From contig JAKSOY010000036.1 of the NCBI GenBank assembly GCA_024405255.1, positions 1-25,011 on the forward strand: 25,011 bases of DNA, given 5' to 3'. The notes beneath the pieces are model-generated. The model was not told where the DNA came from, did no database searches, and was given only the letters and a program-made list of their open reading frames with translations. The position numbers and the translations under genes were made by a program. Shown piece after piece: positions 1-6,927 of this stretch; position 1 is the stretch's first letter, and every line of letters begins with the position of its first letter. Source of the DNA: Kiritimatiellia bacterium (GTDB lineage Bacteria; Verrucomicrobiota; Kiritimatiellia; RFP12; UBA1067).

Positions 1-417
1 TGGCGTTCGTATGAAAAGCGGTATAGGCGGATTGAGGTGCTTCCGAAGATCGGAGCGGAATTTGGCTTTATTGTGCCCGTGCTGATTATGTTGCTTCACA
101 TTGGGTTGGCGTTCTGGGGAGCGATAGTCGTAGTGAGATTCAAACGAGGTGTGTATCGGGCGGTGGCGGGCTGGGTTCTTGCAATCCTTGTCTTGCCCTG
201 GATTGATGTTCTGATTGGACCGATATTTGCGTCTTCCGACGCCAAACCGTGGTTTGCTCTGCCGGATTATCTGCCTTTCCTCAATGAGCAGCCGGAGTTG
301 TTGCTTGCCTCGTTGATTCAATCCTGTGTGCTTGTTGCCGCGCTGCGATACGGACGGAATCGCGAAGCACAATTACCGAGCGCGTTTCCGGATTCGTCAG
401 ACGGACGGGTGCATTGA
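1..417 (+). CDS. Partial small integral membrane protein (5' end outside window)
   Basis: The frame is open from base 1 to a TGA at 415-417, so the gene probably starts before the window. The first GTG in frame (37) has no Shine-Dalgarno sequence, and the codons before it encode plausible basic residues (SYEKRYRRIE). The visible part has two clear hydrophobic helices, about residues 22-45 (FIVPVLIMLLHIGLAFWGAI) and 55-75 (VAGWVLAILVLPWIDVLIGP), and a weaker third near LLLASLIQSCVLVAAL, followed by a polar tail. I do not recognise the family. Its base composition is less GC-rich than that of the genes right of 2430. The reading frame is real with fair confidence; function is unknown beyond a membrane location. 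Confidence 0.55.
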   Translation, partial: WRSYEKRYRRIEVLPKIGAEFGFIVPVLIMLLHIGLAFWGAIVVVRFKRGVYRAVAGWVLAILVLPWIDVLIGPIFASSDAKPWFALPDYLPFLNEQPELLLASLIQSCVLVAALRYGRNREAQLPSAFPDSSDGRVH

Positions 418-766
418 TGGAGATTGGCAAGAAGGGGTGAGAACAGGGTTCCGAATGTGGTTAAGGACATCGGCGATGATTCTTGCCGCATCGAGAAGAT
501 TGTCGGGGACGGGTTGGGTAGCTGCCATAATGAGTTCCTTTGCTTTGGTACGGCGTGTATGATGCCGTAATTCGCGGGGAATAGCAACGCGGAAAGTGTA
601 GGTTTGAAGAGGGTGACGCCGTTTGACCTACGCCCGACCCTCGCGACCTACTGCGCCATGAAACGAGGGGTATGACATGTCCCCCGGAGTTGCGTCGACC
701 GCCTCTCGATTCAGGCAAACTTCTCCCCGACCTACTCGCGCTACATCCGCTATCCAGGTGGAAATT
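418..766. other. Non-coding stretch, no supported gene
   Basis: About 350 bases follow the membrane-protein gene with no convincing coding sequence on either strand. The overlapping open frames have low-complexity Arg/Ser-rich or frame-discordant translations. A 43-codon minus-strand frame (528 down to 397) has a possible AAAGGA ribosome site but no recognisable product. No RNA gene, repeat or mobile-element end is evident here. Confidence 0.5.
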
Positions 767-775
767 TGGTATAAT
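767..775 (+). promoter_or_regulatory. Extended -10 promoter (TGGTATAAT)
   Basis: A perfect TATAAT at 770-775 is preceded by TG one base upstream (767-768), the extended -10 configuration. No good -35 hexamer lies 16-18 bases upstream, as is usual for extended -10 promoters. The expected start of transcription is near 782, about 100 bases before a strong terminator, and no good gene lies between. Confidence 0.5.
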
Positions 776-781
776 ACCCAT

Positions 782-881
782 CAGTGAAAGATATGCGGAT
801 ATTCTCTTGGGCGCGTTGGACGTGCGGAATGAGGCAATCAATCACCACCAGTCGAAAGGCCGCAATTTTGCGGCCTTTTTT
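782..881 (+). ncRNA. Candidate small RNA of about 100 nt
   Basis: This interval lies between an extended -10 promoter (767-775) and an intrinsic terminator (855-881) and contains no credible coding sequence. The GTG-initiated frame at 784 runs straight through the terminator hairpin into the REP repeats, which argues against translation. The length is typical of bacterial regulatory small RNAs. I recognise no known RNA family. Call is by architecture only. Confidence 0.3.
855..881 (+). terminator. Rho-independent terminator
   Basis: The arms AAAGGCCGCAA (855-865) and TTGCGGCCTTT (868-878) are exact inverse complements, giving a GGCCGC/GCGGCC core stem with a short AT loop. A run of six T residues (876-881) follows the core stem on the plus strand. 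It is the last element before the REP cluster. Confidence 0.85.
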
Positions 882-894
882 CGTTAACGAGACC

Positions 895-928
895 GGCCCG
901 GCGGAGCGGGCCTGCGCAACACGCCTAC
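895..928 (-). repeat. REP-like palindrome R1
   Basis: Read on the minus strand this unit is GTAG, a 13-nt linker starting GCGTGTTGC, then a hairpin GGCCCG-CTCCGC-CGGGCC. A GTAG tetranucleotide 5' of an imperfect GC-rich palindrome is the known signature of REP sequences recognised by RAYT transposases. The 37-nt segment 893-929 is repeated at 931-967 with one substitution. Confidence 0.8.
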
Positions 929-932
929 CCCC

Positions 933-966
933 GGCCCGGCGAAGCGGGCCTGCGCAACACGCCTAC
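933..966 (-). repeat. REP-like palindrome R2
   Basis: Direct repeat of R1 with one substitution in the hairpin loop. Its GTAGGCGTGTTGC linker (minus strand) is the inverse complement of the plus-strand linker of R3 at 1005-1017, so R2 and R3 form a two-REP inverted (BIME-like) arrangement. Confidence 0.8.
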
Positions 967-1004
967 CGAGTGCGTTGACTACCCTGCCGGGCAAGCTGGC
1001 GAGG

Positions 1005-1040
1005 GTAGGCGTGTTGCTGTTGCCCGCTCTGCCGGGCAAC
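1005..1040 (+). repeat. REP-like palindrome R3, opposite orientation
   Basis: Plus-strand unit: GTAG (1005-1008), linker GCGTGTTGCT, then an 8-bp hairpin GTTGCCCG (1019-1026) / CGGGCAAC (1033-1040) with loop CTCTGC. It has the same GCCCGCTYYGCCGGGC core as R1 and R2, but the outer stem pairs are TT/AA instead of GG/CC. This compensatory difference preserves pairing and resembles the distinct REP types combined in enterobacterial BIMEs. Confidence 0.8.
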
Positions 1041-1067
1041 AACGTGGGTATCGAAAATTTTGCCACA

Positions 1068-1088
1068 GCCCGTCAGTTTTTGACGGGC
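1068..1088. repeat. 8-bp perfect inverted repeat
   Basis: GCCCGTCA (1068-1075) and TGACGGGC (1081-1088) flank a GTTTT loop. There is no T tract on either strand directly after the stem, so it is not a typical terminator. It lies between the REP cluster and the C-rich tandem repeat. Its role is unknown. Confidence 0.5.
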
Positions 1089-1118
1089 GCTTCACGGGTT
1101 TCGGGTCGAATCCCCCCG

Positions 1119-1181
1119 CCCAACACCCACTAACCCCCGCCCAACACCCACTAACCCCCGCCCAACACCCACTAACCCCCG
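1119..1181. repeat. Three tandem copies of a 21-nt C-rich unit
   Basis: Three identical 21-nt units occupy 1119-1139, 1140-1160 and 1161-1181; each begins CCCAACACCC and ends CTAACCCCCG. Extra C-runs flank them (1112-1118 and 1182-1210). The minus strand therefore carries many closely spaced G-runs of 3-6, suited to G-quadruplex formation. Units abut without unique spacers, so this is a minisatellite-type repeat, not CRISPR. Confidence 0.9.
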
Positions 1182-1315
1182 CCCCCACCCCACCCCGCCC
1201 CCCACCCGCAAACACATTGGTATGCGATTTGCTAGAAAAGGCGACAGAAGAACCGAATGAATTGGGCGAATGGCATTTCGCGCGTCAAAAAGAACAACGA
1301 AAAGGAGAAGGCGTC

Positions 1316-2299
1316 GTGGGTATTCGATTGAAAGGCTTTGATTATAAGCGACCGTTTTTCTACATGGTTACAATCAAACGTGCAGCGGGTTTCCCCGAGT
1401 TTGCGCGGGTGGTGGGTGATGCCGGGTGTCACTATCTCGAAGCCAATTGGATTACGCGGCTATTCGTTGACATCATCATGACGTTTCATCTGACATGGTA
1501 TTGCATCGAGCCGATTACCTGCTTCGCGATCATGCCCGACCACATTCATCTGTTGATCAAGATACGCGATATCGAAAAGCGCGTTAGCTTGCCAGTGATT
1601 GTGCGCATGTTGACGCGGGCGCTTGAAAAGGGGTATTTCGCGCGAGACCGGCCCGGCGAAGCGGGCCTGCGCAACACGCCTACCCGGCCTGGCGAGGGTA
1701 GGCGTGTTGCTGTTGCCCGCTCCGCCGGGCAACATCTCTTTGAATTCGAATGGCACGAATGGATCGTGAAGCGTGATGGCCAGCTGGCCGCATTCACGCG
1801 TTACATTCGCGAGAATGCCGAACGAAGCTGGTTGCGAAAAAGCCATCAGGCCTATTTCCAGCGTGTGAATAAAATCGAGTTCCTCGGGCGCACATGGTAT
1901 GGCTATGGCAATGTGGCGCTTCTTCAGCTGCCGGTCATTGAACCGTTCCGTTGCTCGCGAAAATGGGTCGAGGGCGGTTGTGAATGGCGCACGGCGGTTG
2001 CGAGGGCGGCACGCATCGGCCCGGGCGGCGCGGGCATTTCAACTTTTATGAGCCCGTGTGAAAAGGCCTGCGGGCACGCACTGGGGCTTGCGGGCGGCCG
2101 ATGGATTGTGCTTTCTCCCGAAGGCTTTGGCGAACGGTGGCACCCGGGCCGTGCCTATGAGAAATTCTGTGCCGAGGGGCGAATGCTGTTTCTCTCGCTG
2201 TGGCCTGCCATGTCGCGCGAGCCGACGCGCGCCGAGCTGTATCGGCGGTGCCATGAAATGGGGGATTGCGTCGTTGATGCGCTGATGGGCGGCGATTAG
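1316..2299 (+). CDS. REP-associated Y1 (HUH) transposase with C-terminal DprA-like domain
   Basis: IS200/RAYT-type single-strand transposase. The HUH motif lies in MPDHIHLL (His76, His78), and the likely catalytic Tyr163 sits in the family's YIRENxxxxWL helix. GTG 1316 is chosen as start because AGGAG lies 8 bases upstream and the product then begins GFDYKRPFFYMVTIK, the usual family N-terminus; the longer frame to TTG 1217 has no ribosome site. Residues about 111-139 are encoded by two REP palindromes (1648-1733) that keep the frame open, so the protein has an extra Arg/Gly-rich loop between the HUH and Tyr segments. Residues about 205-327 (CSRKW, ISTFMSPCEKACGHAL, GGRWIVLSPEGF, CAEGRMLFLSLWP) look like the DprA/Smf-like Rossmann domain fused to some transposases of this group; that assignment is from memory of the pattern. 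Whether the protein is still active is unknown. Confidence 0.85.
   Translation: MGIRLKGFDYKRPFFYMVTIKRAAGFPEFARVVGDAGCHYLEANWITRLFVDIIMTFHLTWYCIEPITCFAIMPDHIHLLIKIRDIEKRVSLPVIVRMLTRALEKGYFARDRPGEAGLRNTPTRPGEGRRVAVARSAGQHLFEFEWHEWIVKRDGQLAAFTRYIRENAERSWLRKSHQAYFQRVNKIEFLGRTWYGYGNVALLQLPVIEPFRCSRKWVEGGCEWRTAVARAARIGPGGAGISTFMSPCEKACGHALGLAGGRWIVLSPEGFGERWHPGRAYEKFCAEGRMLFLSLWPAMSREPTRAELYRRCHEMGDCVVDALMGGD
1650..1683 (-). repeat. REP-like palindrome R4, inside transposase gene
   Basis: The 37 bases 1648-1684 are identical to R2 with its flanks (931-967). On the minus strand it reads GTAG, linker, then the GGCCCG/CGGGCC hairpin. It is translated in frame as part of an extra Arg/Gly/Pro-rich segment of the transposase. 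Confidence 0.85.
1698..1733 (+). repeat. REP-like palindrome R5, inside transposase gene
   Basis: Matches R3 (1005-1040) except one loop base: GTAG, linker, then GTTGCCCG/CGGGCAAC. With R4 it forms an inverted pair separated by 14 bases, a miniature BIME within the coding sequence. Confidence 0.85.
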
Positions 2300-2348
2300 G
2301 GCGTGCGTCTCTTCGTACGGGCGGTCGACGACTTCGCAAAATATCCAT

Positions 2349-2377
2349 TTGCACACCGGCGCAGAAAATGGTATTAT
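2349..2377 (+). promoter_or_regulatory. Sigma-70-type promoter for the oxidoreductase
   Basis: TTGCAC (2349-2354) and TATTAT (2372-2377) are separated by exactly 17 bases. The predicted start near 2384 leaves a leader of about 45 bases before the ATG at 2430, with AAGGAA at 2417-2422 as ribosome site. Confidence 0.65.
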
Positions 2378-2429
2378 CTTTATCGTCAATTTCGCGCATA
2401 GCGCTTAACAACAAAAAAGGAACAGAGAG

Positions 2430-4013
<1,584 letters not shown>

Positions 4014-4020
4014 TTCGAGG

Positions 4021-4036
4021 CCGTTCGCATGAACGG
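4021..4036 (+). other. Small hairpin before the terminator
   Basis: CCGTTC (4021-4026) and GAACGG (4031-4036) form a 6-bp stem with a GCAT loop, followed by a run of six A residues. It stands 7 bases after the oxidoreductase stop and 8 bases before the intrinsic terminator; it could stabilise the transcript's 3' end. On the minus strand the A-run would read as a T-run preceding the stem, so it is not a minus-strand terminator. Confidence 0.5.
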
Positions 4037-4044
4037 AAAAAAGG

Positions 4045-4074
4045 GACCGCGGCATTTCGCCGCGGTCTTCTTTT
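4045..4074 (+). terminator. Rho-independent terminator after the oxidoreductase gene
   Basis: GACCGCGGC (4045-4053) pairs with GCCGCGGTC (4059-4067), a 9-bp perfect GC-rich stem with loop ATTTC, followed by TTCTTTT. This ends the oxidoreductase transcript and separates it from lpxD. Confidence 0.88.
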
Positions 4075-4111
4075 ATTGACTTCCGACTGACGCAGAGCAA
4101 GTAATTTTTGC

Positions 4112-4117
4112 TATACT
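4112..4117 (+). promoter_or_regulatory. Candidate -10 element for the lpxD operon
   Basis: TATACT at 4112-4117 sits in an AT-rich island after the preceding terminator, about 35 bases before the lpxD start. No strong -35 hexamer is present at the right spacing. Position makes it the probable promoter of the four-gene run to 8304. Confidence 0.45.
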
Positions 4118-4152
4118 ATTAACTGTTGAATTTCTAATCATTGGAGAGACAA

Positions 4153-5190
4153 GTGAAAGCATCTGAATTGGCGGCGAAACTGGGCGGCGTTCTCGAGGGG
4201 AACGACGTGGAATTGTATGCATGCGGCGGACTCGAAGAAGCCCGTCCCGGAGACTTGAGCTTCTGCAAGGATCCCAAGCACGTGAAGCTCGTCGCCGAGA
4301 CGAAGGCTTCGTGCGTCCTGCTGCCGCCGGATTGGACGCTGGGTGCCCCATGCGCGATCATTCGTGTGGACGATCCCAACCACGCGTGCATGGCGGCGGC
4401 CGAACTCTTTGCCCCGCCGGCTCCCGTGCGCGCTCCGGGCATCCACCCCACGGCGATTGTCGATCCGAGCGTGCAGCTTGGCGCGAATGTACACGTGGGC
4501 GCCTACACGATCATCGAGAAGAACACGGTCATCGGCGACAACTGCGTGATCGAGGCGCAGGTTTTCATTGGCGAGAACTGCGTCGTCGGTGCGGGTACGC
4601 ACATCTATCCGCAGGTGACTCTGCGCGAGGGCACCAAGGTCGGCAAGGGCGTGATCCTTCACTGCGGCGTGCGCCTCGGCGGCGACGGCTATGGCTACAA
4701 CACGACATTTGAAAACGGCCTCCCCAAAATCGAGAAGATTCCGCAGCTCGGCATTGTCGAACTTGGCGACGGCGTGGAGATCGGTTCGAACACGACGATC
4801 GACCGCGCGCGCATCGGCCGCACCTACATCGGGCCGATGACGAAAATCGACAACCTCGTGCAGATCGGTCATAACGTGAAGGTCGCAGGCTACTCGGGCA
4901 TCATCGCGCAGGCCGGTGTCGCGGGTTCCACCCAGATCGGCACGGGCTGTCTCATCTGGGCGCAGGCCGGCATTTCCGGACACATCAAAATCGCCGACGG
5001 CGTGCAGGTGGGGCCGCAGGCCGGTGTGCCGCAGTCGCTTGACGGCTCGCTCAAGTACGTCATCGGCGCCCCGGCGATGTCCATGAAGGACATGGCCGCC
5101 ATCACGCTGGCGCCGAAGATGATCCAGAAGACCCGCGCCGACCTCAAGGCGCTCAAGGCCGAAGTCGAAGCCCTGAAGAAGCAGGCTTGA
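4153..5190 (+). CDS. lpxD: LpxD, UDP-3-O-(3-hydroxyacyl)glucosamine N-acyltransferase
   Basis: Third step of lipid A synthesis: transfers a 3-hydroxyacyl chain from acyl carrier protein to the 2-amino group of UDP-3-O-acyl-glucosamine, in the cytoplasm. The 345-residue length fits the family. An N-terminal uridine-binding domain (about 1-95) precedes a left-handed beta-helix of hexapeptide repeats ([16 protein letters not shown] and others) and a C-terminal helix rich in Lys, Ala and Glu. GDGYGYN and [15 protein letters not shown] are diagnostic; His240 matches catalytic His239 of the E. coli enzyme. GTG 4153 is chosen over TTG 4141 because GGAGAG lies 4 bases upstream and the residue numbering fits. 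First gene of a tight run with yggS; its presence implies an LPS-containing outer membrane. Confidence 0.96.
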   Translation: MKASELAAKLGGVLEGNDVELYACGGLEEARPGDLSFCKDPKHVKLVAETKASCVLLPPDWTLGAPCAIIRVDDPNHACMAAAELFAPPAPVRAPGIHPTAIVDPSVQLGANVHVGAYTIIEKNTVIGDNCVIEAQVFIGENCVVGAGTHIYPQVTLREGTKVGKGVILHCGVRLGGDGYGYNTTFENGLPKIEKIPQLGIVELGDGVEIGSNTTIDRARIGRTYIGPMTKIDNLVQIGHNVKVAGYSGIIAQAGVAGSTQIGTGCLIWAQAGISGHIKIADGVQVGPQAGVPQSLDGSLKYVIGAPAMSMKDMAAITLAPKMIQKTRADLKALKAEVEALKKQA

Positions 5191-5192
5191 TC

Positions 5193-5966
5193 ATGCGCGA
5201 ACTTCCGGAGATCCTCGACGAGGTGAACGCCACGATCGACGCGGCCTGTGCGAAGGCGGGCCGCCGGGCGGACGAGGTCGAGATCGTGGCCGTGACGAAA
5301 ACGCACGGGCCCGATGTCATTCGCGAAGCCTGGGAAGCCGGGCTTCACATCGTCGGCGAGAACAAGGTGCAAGAGGCCGCCTGGAAGCAGCCGCTCGCCG
5401 TCTCAGGACCCGACTGGCATCTGATTGGACACCTCCAGAAGAACAAGGTGCGTCCGGCCTTGTCGCTGTTCACGACGTTTCATTCCATCGATTCCCTCGC
5501 GCTGATCGATCGTCTGCAGACCGTGGCCGAGGAAGTGGGCGCGCAACCGCATATTCTGCTGGAAGTGAATATGAGCGGCGAGCGTTCGAAGGACGGGATG
5601 CGTCCGGACGAGGTTCCGTTCGCCGTCGAGCGTGCGCTGGCGTCATCCAGTCTGACGCTGGAAGGTTTTATGACGATGGCGCCGTTCACGCCGTCGGACA
5701 AGATCGAAGAGACGCGTCCCGTCTTCGCAGGACTGCGCGAACTGCGCGACGCGATGGATGCGGAGTTCGGCGTGACGCTGCCGCGTCTTTCGATGGGCAT
5801 GACGAACGACTATCGCATCGCGGTCGAGGAAGGTGCGACGTGGATTCGACTCGGTACGGTGCTTTTCGGGGAGCGTCCCAAAGTCAAGCCGACGCGGCTG
5901 GTCGATGCGGGCGATGCCGGAGAATGCGGCGAAGGCGGTGGCGCATTCGACCGCGTGCTTGATTGA
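5193..5966 (+). CDS. yggS: YggS/PROSC family pyridoxal-phosphate homeostasis protein
   Basis: Small PLP-binding protein with an alanine-racemase-like barrel, involved in vitamin B6 and amino-acid homeostasis; no catalytic activity is firmly assigned to the family. PLP Lys36 in AVTKTH has the same residue number as in E. coli YggS. GENKVQEA, WHLIGHLQKNK, TMAPF, LSMGMTNDY and IRLGTVLFGER follow in the normal order. ATG 5193 is used: it lies 2 bases after the lpxD stop, so translation is probably coupled. After GER the protein has an extra tail of about 30 residues rich in Gly, Asp and Ala (DAGDAGECGEGGGAF), absent from typical members. The usual MS-D triplet is MTND here. Confidence 0.93.
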   Translation: MRELPEILDEVNATIDAACAKAGRRADEVEIVAVTKTHGPDVIREAWEAGLHIVGENKVQEAAWKQPLAVSGPDWHLIGHLQKNKVRPALSLFTTFHSIDSLALIDRLQTVAEEVGAQPHILLEVNMSGERSKDGMRPDEVPFAVERALASSSLTLEGFMTMAPFTPSDKIEETRPVFAGLRELRDAMDAEFGVTLPRLSMGMTNDYRIAVEEGATWIRLGTVLFGERPKVKPTRLVDAGDAGECGEGGGAFDRVLD

Positions 5967-6013
5967 GGTCGAAACATCTGAGAACGGTGGCGAACGGAAA
6001 GGAGCGCGAGACG

Positions 6014-6925
6014 ATGAGAGGATGGTTTCTGTTGATCATGCTACTGGCTGGCGTGTGCACGCTGAATGCGGCTCCGGCTCCGGTGCCGTTCAAACCGTCT
6101 CTCGTCTCGCGCATGCTCGATGCGCGCGATGGTGCGGCCGCGCCGATCAAGCGCATGTGGTTCGCGCCGGAGGCGCTCGTCGAGGATGCAGACTGGGCCT
6201 TCGACGTCGCGCGCGTGGAGGGGTTGCTTGAGAAGGCGCTCGTCCAAGGAGACGACGGCGTCTATCGCCTCAAGCGGCAGAAGAGCGAACCGGATGCACG
6301 CAAGGCCGCCACGAGTGCGCTCGCGTATGTGAACCGCGTCATCGCCGAATGGGCCGTGTTGCAGCTCGATGCGAAATTTGTGCGCTGCGAGGCCGAGACG
6401 ATCAAGACACTGGGCGGTTACCGCGAGGATCTCGACCCCGATTTCTGGAAGAACTTCGCGATCTTCACGAAGAAAGGCGTGGTCGGTGGCGGTTCGATGC
6501 GGACCGGCGGCTGGATCACCGCGTGGAAGGTGACGGACGCGTTGTTCCTCGTGATGACGAACGAACTTGGCAAGGAAGGGGATCCGCGCGACTACCAGTT
6601 TGTGATGTGGGACGGCAAGAAGGATTGGCCGATTGTCGGATTCGTGAGCTTCCCCGATGCGGCACGGGTGGCGCTCGTCAAGCGCATCCTCACTTCCGCG
6701 ACGGCCGTCAACAATCTTGCGGCGCTCATCCACGCGCGCGAGGCGAACCGTTTCAACTATCTGCGCGACTATGTGGAGTCGCTGTTGCGTCGTGCCGCAC
6801 GCGATGGATGCGAGACGGCGTTTCATAATCTCGGCGTGCTGATGGAGGAGAAGGGCCTCAAGGGAGAGGCCGAAGCCTTCTACAGCCGCGAACGCAACGC
6901 GGCTCCCGCGAAGGGGGATAAGTAG
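6014..6925 (+). CDS. Exported protein of unknown function
   Basis: A 303-residue protein with a clear signal peptide (MRGWFLLIMLLAGVCTLNAAPAP, cleavage probably after AAP or NAA). ATG 6014 is chosen because AAAGGAG at 5998-6004 lies 9 bases upstream; the frame extends back to TTG 5963 but without a ribosome site and overlapping yggS. I do not recognise a family in the body. The last 40 residues (RAARDGCETAFHNLGVLMEEKGLKGEAEAFYSRER) look like one Sel1/TPR-type helical hairpin. The only two Cys in the mature part are well separated. It lies 47 bases after yggS and 2 bases before the GH20 gene, so it is probably cotranscribed with both. A link to glycan metabolism is only by position. Confidence 0.8.
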   Translation: MRGWFLLIMLLAGVCTLNAAPAPVPFKPSLVSRMLDARDGAAAPIKRMWFAPEALVEDADWAFDVARVEGLLEKALVQGDDGVYRLKRQKSEPDARKAATSALAYVNRVIAEWAVLQLDAKFVRCEAETIKTLGGYREDLDPDFWKNFAIFTKKGVVGGGSMRTGGWITAWKVTDALFLVMTNELGKEGDPRDYQFVMWDGKKDWPIVGFVSFPDAARVALVKRILTSATAVNNLAALIHAREANRFNYLRDYVESLLRRAARDGCETAFHNLGVLMEEKGLKGEAEAFYSRERNAAPAKGDK

Positions 6926-6927
6926 AC

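Noticed and set aside
397..528. A 43-codon minus-strand frame (begins MAATQPVPDNLLDAARIIADVL) with AAAGGA upstream
   Set aside because: A helical start is plausible, but it overlaps the end of the membrane-protein gene, degrades to a Ser/Pro-rich tail and matches nothing I know. Not enough support for a gene.
784..978. A 64-codon plus-strand frame just after the extended -10 element
   Set aside because: It reads through the terminator hairpin and two REP palindromes, so it is unlikely to be a gene.
1068..1088. Intrinsic terminator before the transposase
   Set aside because: The stem is perfect but has no following T tract on either strand.
1119..1181. Possible CRISPR array
   Set aside because: The units are contiguous 21-mers with no unique spacers, and there are no cas genes.
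1217..1315. N-terminal extension of the transposase from TTG 1217
   Set aside because: There is no ribosome site and the extra residues are charged and unlike the family, whereas GTG 1316 has AGGAG and a family-like N-terminus.
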